Source: Oxytricha trifallax (taxonomy: Eukaryota > Ciliophora > Spirotrichea > Sporadotrichida > Oxytrichidae). Taken from it: a DNA stretch of 64,000 nt. The stretch lies in NCBI GenBank assembly GCA_000711775.1, contig ARYC01000045.1, positions 310,001-374,000 of the forward strand, written 5' to 3'. Under the pieces are notes generated by a model. It ran no database searches, was not told the origin of the DNA, and saw nothing but the letters and a program-made list of their open reading frames with translations. Below are positions 14,585 through 26,900 of the stretch, piece by piece. The position numbers were made by a program, and so were the translations under genes. Within the stretch, counting starts at the first letter, position 1. Each line of letters starts with the position of its first letter.

Positions 14585-17500
14585 ATGGCAACGTTACAAA
14601 ATTAGAGAGGAGATTGCAAAAAATTATAATACATATTTAAATCTATTTTATATAAATTATTACATCTTAAAGATCCTGGAATTCCAAATAAAAGTTTGAT
14701 GGGAGATTACAGTGTTTATTATACTTTTGATTTATTTAATAGCTATTTCTAAACAGGAAAGATGAATAAAGATGATGCTTATTTTTCAATCTGGTATTTA
14801 TTTATAAAATAAAATAATATAATTATGATCAAATGAAGGATATTAAAAAGGAAAAGCATCGAAAGATTTTGCTATTTTTTGTAATATTAAGATGAGGACG
14901 ATTTAGTTGCACTGTTAAAAGACAATATATTCCTAGGATTATCTTGAATTACGAGCTTAAATTGAAAAAGAAGAGATCTATTATTCAAATTTATACTATA
15001 AAAGTTATCAGTAGAAAGGGAAAATTTAAGATTGAGAGACTAAAGTAGATTATGATAAAATTTACTGAATAAGTATGAGAAATATGGGATCAATTGTGAA
15101 TAATTATTGATTTTCTTTTCCAAAAAACTTTATCAATGAGGCGAGTAATATGGCTAATGAATATGATGGCAGAAATACTCCCAATAGACCTCTATACTTG
15201 AGCAGCAAGTTTTTATATTTACAAATTAAGCTGCAGCTCCTTCTAGTTTTATAAATATAAATATTTAATTATAATTATAACTGATCATATTCCTCATGGA
15301 GAAGGCAAGAAGCAAATGCTAAGCAACTTAAGCATAATATAAAATCCTAATTTAGTGCATAATGATCTTCAGAATTTCCTTTAGTATAAGAAAGAGCTTT
15401 GTGTATTATTAAATTTAAAGTTAGCCAAGTTCATATCGCCAATGGAAATCCTCTAATAATTAAGAAATTTTTATTTTAATTCTTTAAAATTAATTAATTT
15501 ATTAGGATTAGCAGGACTTCCACCTCCAATGGGAGGTATGCCACCATTTTAAATGCCTTTTCCCGGAGCTTTAAGTAAATATAGATTCATGATCCAATGA
15601 TGATGCAAATGAATTAAATGCTTGCTTAGTAAGAATAGGAGAATCAGAAACTACAATAAATACATTAAAAAATAATTAGTGATAAAATACTCAAATTAAT
15701 TATTATTATAAGAGAAGCACTTGAGGGAATATTTGAAATCTAAAGATAGTAGGTTTTTAAAATGACTTTGATGGAATCATCAATCAAAAATATAATGAAA
15801 ATTCAATAAATATTGCCAGGTGGTTTAGGTTCAATGGGAACTGATGAAAAAGCATTACATTTAAAGAGGATTTTGTGTTTAGACAAAATGAATTCAGATG
15901 TGAAGATTTGGAAGTTGAAGAAAGAGCTCTTATGAATCTCACTGCTCAAGAGTAATGAAATTGAGAAGGTTTTGCAAGAACAAAGACTTTAAATTATTAA
16001 AAGATTTTGAGAAGCAAAAATATGAGGATGAGAGACGTTTCAAACATGAAAAGTGGCTTGAAGATTAAAAACGATAAATTTTAGAAGCCAAGTTGAAAAA
16101 TGCCAGAATTACTAAACTCTTGTATACTATAACTATGCCAACTCAGTAGTACCAACAGCAGTAGCCACAATTTTAACCTCCTCCCATGACTAGTCAAAGT
16201 TAAGGGAGACCTTAATAAGTTCAGACTCCTAACACAGCTGTAATGCAACAACAGCAAAATCAATAATACGATCCCAGCGTTGGCTTTAATTTGATGCTCG
16301 ATCATTTGTTCAATGTGCCTCGGGAATACAGACAGATGAGATTAGTATACAGTGTATTTTTAGAAAAGAAAACAATTAGTGAGCCAAGATTAGTCGATAC
16401 AAAGTAAGCGGAAGCTGATATGGACTAACCTTAAATAAAATAAAGAAAAGTCTTTTTCAATGCAAATAATTTGCTAAAGCATATCAAGTAAACTAAATTC
16501 TTTAAAAAGTTCAATAGATTTATAATCTTTATATGCTTTAATGTTTAGCATCCGTCAGCTAATATAATCGTTGAGCTTTAAGTTCCAGATCCAAACAAGA
16601 CAGCTGGGTGGTCAAGTTTAGGTTGGTCAATACTTAATGTTTTTGATAACAACTACAATTTAAAGTAAGTTAAATAAATTTATAACCAATCTATAGTAAA
16701 GGGAAATGAAAATACATTATACTATCGTAGATCTTGATGTGAGGGATATTTATAAACTAAGGTGTATTAATTTAACTTAGTGAGAATAGCATTGCCAAAG
16801 GATGCTCTTTATATTTTTTATATGAAGGGGTAAACATAGTCAAAAATTTTGATTAAAATAAATAAGATTGTAACTGGGCATCAGCAGGAGTAAAAATAAT
16901 TTTTGCTCCAAAAGGCTCAAAGATTGAAATTGGGCTTGATGGTTAAATTCAAATCTTTAAACCAGCCGCTTAGGACTTAAGTTTACCTAGAGATTATTAT
17001 TTATTATGAATCATAATTACAAATCAAGAAACCACATGGTAAAAGGATTTATACAATATGCTATGGGACCATGGAGTCAAAGACAACCTTTATCTTCTAC
17101 TTTAAGTATTCATTCAACTTCCCAGATCATAAGTTCCAAATTAAAATTAGAATAACCTCCCTTATGAGTATTTATTGTACTGAAATTAAAGTTAACAACG
17201 ATGATGGAACAATAAGATTTCATTTAATTTTTCTTTGTTATAAATGCAAAGTAGTAACTACCTGATAGAATGATGGATTCAAGAGGAAAGCCATATTGAA
17301 ATTAGCTATAATACACTCCAACTGAAGATTTCTAAAATGGGGATGGCATTGATATTTATGTAGATTGGGCAAGATTTTTACGAATTGGCTTTGTTGATAT
17401 TGCACTTAATTATCCTATGCCTGGCCAAAGAGGAATAGCCAGTCTAGATTTTTCAACTGCAAGAAATCCATTTAACATACCATAAATATAATATTGAGTG

Positions 17501-19471
17501 AGAGGTCAAAAGATAAACCCAACTTTAATGCTGTTAGTAAGCTTTGAGACAATAGACAAGTCAAATAATTAACCTTGTTATTGTGGTCATTCATACTTCC
17601 CACTATTTATGGACAAATAAACACAGCTTCCTGTATCTGATGCTTAAGTCAGAGTAAGTCAAATTTGAGTTGAAATTATTTAAAAATGTAGGCTTATACT
17701 CTGCACAAAGGATTTTATCAGATGCCGGTTTATTGTTAGTTCCCAATTATGCAGCAACCATTCACCTATGAAAACTTGTAAGATTTAAAATAAAAATTTA
17801 ATTAGAGTCTATAAAGCTCCCAAGGGACCAGACGGTTAAGTTCTTGGCTTAGATAATAAAAATGTATTTTATTACAGATTCAGAAGTACTAATCCAGGCT
17901 CCAACTTATTAAGAAGGAATATACAGTAAAATATAACATTTTTAAATACTACTTTAGATACTTAATACTTCTTCAACACTCCACTTGAGAACAGACTCTT
18001 TTATATTAGAAAAGGAAGAAGAGATCCTCTTCTTTCTGACATTCTAGATAAGATGACTTTAATGGCTAATAAAAATCCTGCACTTGTAATAATTTAATCT
18101 AGTTTTAATTTCTTATAGCCTGATGATTAAAAGATTGACATCGTTGATCAAAATTAAAAGTTATAGGATAGAACCCTTAAATGATAGATATGAACTTCTT
18201 CTCTTAATACAGCGCAGAATTTGGTATCAGAGCAGGAGTTGAGGCAATTCACAATAATAATCAGCAAGCTCACTTTGGATTTATTATAGAAATTTGTCCA
18301 AACGCTGAGTTCTATGATGTAACTTTTATTTATAAATGCCAAACCTCCTTCAGATGTAAGTCAAAATGAATCTTTAAAATTTATGGTATTATCGCATTTA
18401 CCTCAATTGATATGGACAGCAACACAAACACAATTAAATTCTTAGACGGACAATATGTTTTTAAAAACCTGAAAGAAACTCCAGGCATGTGTCTTATTTT
18501 CGATGTGAAAATGTATGTATAAGGCAAAAATAAATTTGAAGATTTTGGCTACTCTGAAAATTTTATAAAAATTATTATTTTTAGGAAAGTGTGAAGGGGA
18601 TAGCATTTGCTTCTAAGTGAGGTCACTTTTTGATAAATTATTGTTTATATAAGTTTGAAACATTCTTTCTATGACACAAAACATTTTGGTAGGGATTGAA
18701 ATATCAATCCATGCATTAGAGGTGTTTATTGTAAATTTTTCATAGTAGAGTTATTACTTTGAAAACTAGTTGCACTGTATAATGGAATTTCATGTATGTA
18801 TTGTCATTCTACATTTGGTTGATAACATGTTGTAATCCGGCTTTTAATTTGATAATGTGTATTAAGTAAATCATTATTATACTTTTATGAGAAAATGATA
18901 AAATCTATGGGATGTTAACTGCCTCTAGTCTTAAGTTGTAAAGAGACTATTTAAAGAACAGAGAACCCAGTCTCAATTATGTAGGAGTAAGTTTTTTTAA
19001 TTACTAAATGCAATTAAAATCTAAGAGCTTATAATCTTGTATATTCTGGATTACTACAGAGTTTCCAAAGTTGAGAAATTTTCCATTTTAAACTACTATG
19101 AGTCTTGATGTATAAAAGATTTAATTCATTACGTTATGGTTTCTTGCTTTTATATTTGTCTGATTAAGAATATAACCAGTGATAATTTTAGATTTTTAAA
19201 ATACAATATCATAAGCTACTCTATATTTCCTTTATTTGAACAATTGCCAGCAGAAGGGTTTCCTGGTGAAGTTGAACTTTATTGCAATTCTGGAATTTAA
19301 ATTTATATATATTTACGAAGAGCAAAGATAGCACCTTCAACATTAATAGTAAAAGTTGTAGATGGACAAAGAGAAAGACACTTTTAAACATTTAATATTA
19401 TTCATGTCTCAACTAATACCAAAGAACGAAACAGTTTTATCATTAAATTAAATGACTAGTATAAACTTTGA
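14585..19471 (+). CDS. Coiled-coil plus C2-like domain protein (tentatively CCDC17-like)
   Basis: Seen: start MATLQNQRGDCKK, then interrupted blocks: DPGIPNKSLMGDYSVYYTFD, a Pro/Met-rich piece GLPPPMGGMPPFQMPFPG, a charged coiled coil EKQKYEDERRFKHEKWLEDQ, a Gln/Pro linker, and a long strand-rich C-terminal half. The latter includes NIIVELQVPDPNKTAGWSSL, WARFLRIGFVDIALNYPMPG, LIRVYKAPKGPDGQVLGLDN and a final TLIVKVVDGQRERHFQ, with TGA at 19469-19471. The order coiled coil, Gln/Pro linker, C2-like strands with GW-x-x-LxxFD is like CCDC17-type proteins; this is inferred from memory of the layout. One IES at 14621-14653 and introns near 17651-17691 (GTAAGT...GTAG) and 18087-18119 are readable. 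Several further IESs between 14,780 and 15,700 are not resolved. It converges on a gene of the same apparent class. Confidence 0.5.
14621..14653 (+). other. IES, pointer AAATTAT
   Basis: AAATTAT lies at 14621-14627 and 14654-14660. Collapse joins QRGDCKK to LLHLKDPGIPNKS. Confidence 0.65.
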
Positions 19472-19577
19472 TAAGGATATTTTAAAAACAATTCTTTGTT
19501 ATTGTTGGAATGAAATTTATGAAATTAAGAGATATTACAAAATCAATACTTTTTCAATATCCTTATCAAAATAAAAT
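19471..19577. repeat. Inverted repeat at the convergent 3' ends
   Basis: TTTGATAAGGATATT at about 19467-19481 is repeated in inverse near 19557-19573 (AATATCCTTATCAAA), with about 75 bp between. The left arm contains the stop codon of the plus-strand gene. It may be a small foldback insertion, an IES, or a shared 3' processing signal. Confidence 0.55.
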
Positions 19578-22500
19578 ATAATATACTAGGTATTTAGATA
19601 ATTTACTTACTAATTTAAGGTTGTAAAATGAAAATTAGAAAGTTTTATTTACTTTTTAGTAATTTTAGTAAGACTAACTAACTAATTAAGATAATCGGTT
19701 AAGAATTGTTGGAACTAAATAACTGTTTATATAACTTGAACTTGAGACATTTTCTTAAGTTTAGATGATTAGTTTGGTGGCAAGGGCTAATATTAGAGTT
19801 TCTGTATTTGATTCTATGGCAAAAATTTATTTCTTGGTGGAATGATTTCGAAACCTTTATCAAAGTGTCTCACTCATAGTGATAAAGAATGATTCATTTT
19901 GCTCTTGAATTTAATCCGTTTACTATATCTTTAGCATTTCTAGAATTCTTAAGATTGTTTACAATGTCAGGTCCGCAAGTTCCTTAATAAATTGGAAGCT
20001 AAATAAATATTAGAAAGATTATTATCTTACTGAGTAAATTCAAGAATACTATGTATAAATTTATGCGATACACTAAAAGAATAAGTTATGATTCAAACTA
20101 ATAATCTAAGGAGGTCCTTATCTTGTCACATCATAGTAGCATTTATTTTTTATCATATTTTGACAAATGCTCATTATCACTCCAAACAAAAATGTTCTAT
20201 CCTAAGGTCATCATTTGATCAATTTATAAATTGTTGAATCTCCCCATCTTTCTGGCGGTGTATTATCTTAAACCCTATAGACTCTAATTAGCATTGAAGC
20301 CGTAGGTAAACTTTAAATTTATTGACAATTCAATTATAATGAATATTAATGCAAACAATTTTATTCTCTCAAGAAAGATGCTATAATAGATGAATAATTG
20401 TGAAATCTTACATAGATTATCAAACATAAATTTTCCTCTCACCTCGTACTTGAACCCAAAGAATGGATTTTTGTATTCAAAATATCAACAACTCGAACAT
20501 GACATTTTGTAAACATAGTATTATCAGGTAAAAATCTTGTATTTTTATGTTAAGGAGTGTATTGCTTCGAGAAGTTTGGAATAAATTGCTAAGAGTGTGG
20601 CTTTGTTAAAATCCCAGGATTAGACTTTGCACTAATGGGGTTTACTCTGGGTTAAATAATTGAGAATTTTATAGTTGTTTAAAGAACTTAGTTTTAGTCT
20701 TATCTGAAAAGGTTTATAGGCATTCTGAACAAGCTTTGCTCAAAAGTTCCAAATCTTATAATGATTAAACATTATCATATTAGATATTTGTTAACTTGGA
20801 AGACTGTATAACCCATTGGCTCATAAATTCAATAATTTGGGGTAATAATTTTCTTGATTTATTGGTATTAGGTATTCATCAAGGCCTGGTTAGCCAACTA
20901 CATTTTGACCATAATCTCTAGGTAAGCAAAATAATCAGACTTCTTTTCTTTTGGAGCAAGCATTTGCATCTACTTCTCTACTCCTTGAATTTTAATTGAA
21001 CTTGAAATCTTGATAGCTATCTTATTTGACTATTTTTATAATTTTTTATAACACCTTAATATAAAGTAGCTTAAACTTTCATCTTTTGATAGTTCTTGAT
21101 GTTCCTAACATAATGTGCGAATATTTATAGCCCAGAAATCTCATAGTTAGGATCTCTATTGTTATTATCTTGAGGAGGATTAACGAATTGGTCGCCCATA
21201 TTTTTACCATAAGGTGGTATGGGTTAATTTTTGTTGGTTGACTTCCTTTGTAGTGGAATTGGTTAATTTTGACTTTGTCCTGGAGGAGGGTTTTACATGG
21301 GTCTTGGCTAATTGTCAGGTCCTCTCTGCAAATCATGAATGTAAGGCAAGAAATAATTTCCTGGATTTGTTCTGGCTGAAGGTTGTTATTGATAGATTTC
21401 ATCCTTTGATAAAATAAATGTGTTCTCTATTCTCAAGCAAAGAAGCAAGTTGTGTAGAGGTTTTAGTTTAATCATATATATATTAACGATTGTTTAAGGC
21501 CTGTAAATAGGCAATCTCCATTTCCCTAATTAATGCTCAAATTATAGAAAAAGACTTTGTTGTAGTTAGGCTAGTCTCAAATAAAGAGTAAATTATTCAA
21601 AGTTGGCATTTGATTTGTATCTCCTCTTTATTAAGTGTTCATTTATTAAGTCTATGGCATCATCATACCATCATCTTAATTTTAACCATAGTTGTTTCTT
21701 CCTGCATTTTTCAATTTTATCAACATTTTCTCAAAATCCCTTCTGATTTTTTCAAGTCTTTTTTATTAGTTAGATTTCTCAATTTCAGCTCTCATAGTAC
21801 TAAGTTCTTTATATTAATCCATTTTATATCTGTAGAGTTCTGAGTTTACAGGCAGCTTAGATATTACTCTTAAAGAATCAAACTCTTGAGCATGATTAAT
21901 AGTAATTTCTAATTCATTAATTTTTCAATAATTTTAAACATAAAATCCTCTGGAAATGCTTCTTCTTCATCATATAAGAATTTAATTTCTTACAATATTT
22001 TGCTTTTTAATTCTTCTAGTTAATGAGTTGTTTGATTGTATATTAAATTAAAAGTCATTAACATTGCCTGCTGTGGTACCTATTCCCTCAGATATTATAA
22101 GTTATTCATGAGTTGGTGGAAAAGCTCCATCAAAATATTAAAAATTGTCCTGCTAATCCTGCTGGAGGTGGAAACCCTGGAAAAGGAGAGAACCCTTGTG
22201 GAGGCACCATAAATGGAGGATTTACTATGACATCGTTAATTAAATACTTTGCTAACTTAAGGAGGTTATCCTGGTTAATAGACATCTTTCTTAGGAAGCT
22301 CTAGATAAACAAATTGTAGATCATTTACCTTTGAGATAAAATCTTAGTCTTCTCCGCCTTTGGTTAAGTATTCATCTTTCAAATCTTTTAAGTTGCTAAA
22401 ATGAAATAAGTAATGATCAGGTAAGTCTGCTTAATAATTATATGCATTTCCACCATTTCCGTTTTAATAACTAGTATTATCAATACATGCTTAATTTTCA

Positions 22501-23763
22501 AGCTTTTACCTGATAGTGCTCAAGTAAGATCCTGAGAAGATAAATTATTTTGTAAGATTCTAATATAATACTTTACGAATCTTTATTGGCAATGATAAAG
22601 TTTCTGTTTTCCATCTCTTTTTAAAGAATGTCAAGTTCATCAATTTCAGGCATCATTTCGTTCATGATCTTTTTCTGTTGCTCTCTTAAATAGTTGACTC
22701 TTACCGTATCATTGACTAATTTGTCTTTAATTGATGGCTCTAACGATTGAAATTTATCAGCTCTGAAATCCTCAATTGATCCCTTCATATAATTTTATTT
22801 TTTTATTTCTCATACTTTCCCCAGCGAATCTTGCAGCATCATTTCTTCTGATACCACCGAGGTTTCCCGACTTAACTTTATCCAAATCTTCCAGAATCCT
22901 GCTTCGCTCCTTCTCTAGTTTATCTCTTTGAGCTTTAATTTAGACAATTCTTTCTCCTCTTTCACGAGCGAGTTCCAGTTCCTTGCGCCTGATATCATTA
23001 GTTGCGAATTATTGATTGGGGTCTCGGTCTGCTCCCTCTCTCTGCTTCCTGAAGAACTTTTCCTGTTCTAGTAACTGCTATTCCATCTTCTTTACTTCAT
23101 CAAGCATTGACTGTTCTCTCAATCAACACTAAAATTAGGTAAATGATAACTTTTCTAATTCTTTCTTCCTATCTCTTTCAAGGGCACTCAGCTGTTTTTT
23201 ATCCAAATCCTAAATAAAGAAAACATTTAAATATGTAAATTATTATTACTCTCAGATTTCTTTAGATCTCTTAGAATATACATTATTTGATTAATGTAAT
23301 GGTAATTCAAGTTCTTTTCTTGATTCCAAGTCTTTTAAGTTATCCTATAAAAACATAAGACTCATCTTAGTCTTTTTTCATTCTCATAAGATGCTTTTCC
23401 AAAATAATAATATTTTTACTATTTGATCAATCATGTCTCCATCTTTCTTAAATTATGACCTTCTCAAAGCATAATCTTAATTAGTTATTTATAAATAACC
23501 TCTAAGCTCACCTAAACTGTAATTATATGTTTTATAATATATCCAGGATCTTCACCCCTCAAGTATTGCTTAATCTATATGTTTTAAAATATAAATCAAA
23601 TAAAATTACTTCATTAAGACCGAGAGATACATTGGGGTCTTTTTAATTCAAGTCTTGCAATTAAATTACAATATACAATATAAAAACGTTGCCATATTCT
23701 CCATCAATGCAAAACTATAAAATTTACATGCTTATAATCTGAATTAACGATTATATAATTCAT
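19480..23763 (-). CDS. Coiled-coil plus C2-like protein, second of a convergent pair
   Basis: Seen: start about 23763 (MNYIIVNSDYKH), a long charged coiled coil at about 22600-23250 (for example KKMEQQLLEQEKFFRKQRE and ELELARERGERIVQIKAQR), then KGSIEDFRADKFQSLEPS. A Pro/Asn/Gln linker follows (21080-21420, IPPYGKNMGDQFVNPPQDN), then ISGLQIFAHYVRNIKNYQ. Strand-rich pieces end the protein: FGTFEQSLFRMPINLFRQ, MLIRVYRVQDNTPPERWGD and GFEIIPPRNKFLPQ. One IES near 22790-22840 with pointer TATGA joins FAGESM to KGSIEDF. LIRVYRVQDNTPP parallels LIRVYKAPKGPDG in the plus-strand neighbour, so the two look like diverged relatives. Many IES limits and the 3' end are unresolved; the last clear coding is near 19,700. 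Confidence 0.5.
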
Positions 23764-23978
23764 CTGGTGAGTCGAACTTGAGTTTGAAAATTATAATTAT
23801 TTAAAAATTAAACGTTAATCTTAAATATTAATTCAATAGTGTCTGTGCTCGTTTTTTGCTAAATTTAGAAAACTTTATCTAAAATCAAATTTGCTTAGAT
23901 TTGAGACTTTTGAATTTCCCAAATGAATTCAAAATTATATATATATTTACTATTTACTCCTTAATTTATTTTACTCTA

Positions 23979-26900
23979 TCACTCGAACATGTTAGGACTA
24001 ATGATGTCGGGTTCTCTTCCAAATTACTGTTACTGCTATTGATGTTACTGTTATTAGTTGGGCTAATTAATAATTAGATTTAATGATACTCTCAATATTA
24101 AAACTATTATCAAATTTATTTTATTAAGTAATATGGCTAAATCATTTAAGCGTTTTATTGATGAAGTGGATGCATTCCATGATGTTATTATTGTGGTCTC
24201 TATTATGCAGCTTATGATACACTACCGATTCCTCCAAACAGTGAAGACTGATCCCCATCATCTTGGTCTATATAAAGATTTTAGATAATTTTAATGCTTA
24301 CTGCTAAATAAGAACTGATTGGTTGTCAAATTATGAACATAAGAATTCTGTTACTGCTAGTTGCGGTAAGCTTTAGTTGTTGGTGTGTCAGCACCCTCTT
24401 TATTAGGAGTATTTGCACCACTTGTCTTTCTTGAGTCCTACAATAGAATTAAAATTAAAGAATGGCTTACATTTCTAGTAGGAGTGCTGCTGATTCCCTG
24501 TCTCATTTATTAGACAGAAGTTTGGTTTCTTCTTGTACTATCAAATGCACTTCCAAGTCCTCCTGCTGTACCGTGAGGATGGTAGTTTTGTAAGTTTTAT
24601 TGTTGAATAGTTGAAGCCTGAGATCCACTTGCTCCTCCACCAAAGAATACTGAAGAAGAATCTTCCTCTTGTTCACCACTTCCTCCTACAATCTAATTTT
24701 GATTCATTCTTACTGAAGATCCAATAGTTCCTCCACTCATGGAAGATTAATTAGCATTTTGCTGCTAGTAATAAGATGGAATCTCTCCACTGCTTTGCTT
24801 TACCTCTTCATTGAATTATAGAACACCAAATTAGTTTTGCTAGTTTTAGTTTGAAACCTATTGTCTTGACTGCCTGGGATGAGCAGCAGCACGAGAGGTT
24901 GGAGCACCGACTGCAGCTGTATAGTTGTCACTATCATTGAATAAGTCCGCAGGTAGTTGCTAGATAGCAGTTTGCTACTAGTTATTTTAATTGTTTGAGC
25001 CAGTCTAAAAGTGCATCTATTGATTCTGCTGTACTGATTGCAAAGAGGATGTTTAGTTTTGCTATCTACCTGGCTACTAATGACCTCTATGAAATTGATT
25101 CTTATCAAGGAAGGCAGTGGCAGTTGAACCACTCTCTGCACTCATCATACTGTCAACTGCATTTTATCTACCTGCGGTTAGAACAACTCCTTAGCCAACT
25201 ACTGCACCATCTCTTTGAGAATTACCAAATTGGGAATGTGGAATGTTAATGGCAGAGGATGCTGATTGATCTCTGTTCTGATTATTCATTCAAAACCCCA
25301 AAACCCTTTCAGTAGTTTGATTGAGTTTTTGATTGATAAAAGTAGACTATTAGTGCATACTTTATTAGGGTTTTAATAGGGTTTATGTAGGGGTTTAATG
25401 TTTAAATATTAGTATTTTAAGTGAGTATAACAAGCGAGTTTTTAAAATATTTCACACAAACATAAGCTTAGAGTCATGTGGCAGTTCTCTGAATTTTATC
25501 TTTCTAAGTTGATGTTTGATTGTTTCTATTGTTTGTTAAATCTCTTAGCTTGGCTTGATAATAGTTGAGTATGCAAGTTCTCTGAGACCTCCATTTATTT
25601 TATTTTTATCGAGATATTGTTTGATTCTCTGCTTAGAATCTCTCTCACCCCTGCAGCTAAAGTAATCGTTTCTTGGCATGTCGCTCTCTACAATTATTAC
25701 TGCTAGAGCCCAGATATCCCATTAAGTGTCTCCATCTCTCCAATCCTCTCTCTCTGGGAAATATCCAGGAGTGCCGTATACATTTCCTTATGCAGAGGCT
25801 TGCACTCTTTGAGCTCTGTTGAAGTCAATAATATAAAATCAAAGAGGCTAAACCCATCATAATGTTCTCTAGCTTTAAGTCTCTATGAACATAACCTAGC
25901 TTGTGAAGCTCTTCAATCCCTTCAACTATATGCTATACTATCTAGCTAATTTATCTCTGACATCTATTGTCAGATAAGAAATCTCTGTAAGTCATTTCAT
26001 GTAAAGGAAGCCTGAAGGCTACATGAATCTTTACCAAGTAAAATAGCATCAAGCTAGATGAGATGCCTGCACTCATTTAACTTTGCATTTTAAAGAGCAT
26101 AATACTCATTAGCAAATCCATTTGGAACTTGTCATCAGCAAGGAAGTAATTGAATGGATATATCTAGTAAGCATATTAGTCGTCAGTAATGACTCTCTTC
26201 TCTATTTTATCTTCAAGAGTGAGGTAGCTTTCTAGGCAAGAATCTAAGTCAATAATTTTTAATATAGGAATCTTCATGCCTCTATTTTAACCATGATTTT
26301 ATTTATCTCAGAGACTGGAAAGTTCTTGACTGCTTTCATCATTTTGACTTACTTCTACACTTCAACTCTAAGAGACTCCACTGGGTTTCTTGATCTTCTT
26401 TTTTAGAGGAGTCTATTCCCTGTGGGTTCATGAATAAAGACAAAACTTTGATTATGCTTTTTCTTTAAGTGCACTTTAAGGTCTCTAGTATGAGAATATG
26501 GATTCTCACAGAACTCACAGGTCATACTTCCCATCTTTCTTTTAATGCTTGAGATATAACCTTGGCATATCGTTGTGTATATCTCTCAAGTGTCTCTTAT
26601 AAGTTGACTTGTGAGGGAATACTTTATTGCATTCTTTGCATTAATAATCAACTTTGGCTGGTATTTATGAATGCTCTATGGCGGGTTGTTTAACCTCCTC
26701 CTCAATTTGCACAGCTTCTTTGATAACCTCCTACTTAACTTATATTTAAATCTCAAAGCTAGACTGGTCAAAGTTGTCATAAGTAGGCTCCCACTGAGTA
26801 CAGGCATCTCTGGTCTCTACTTTTCTAGGTTGTTGGAATGATAATTTATATTGACTTTGCCCAAGTAATGCCGCTCTTCTCAAAAGGTTAGCGCTCATTT

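Noticed and set aside
21079-21402. Minus-strand 107-codon ORF read with the standard code
   Set aside because: The neighbouring minus frame, read with TAA/TAG as Gln, gives a coherent Pro/Asn/Gln-rich linker leading into ISGLQIFAHYVRNIK; the 107-codon frame is a shadow.
25291-25307. C4A4 repeats as real telomeres or macronuclear chromosome ends
   Set aside because: All such tracts in the window are the tips of paired inverted repeats with 3-bp target duplications, so they belong to TBEs. No isolated telomere tract is present.
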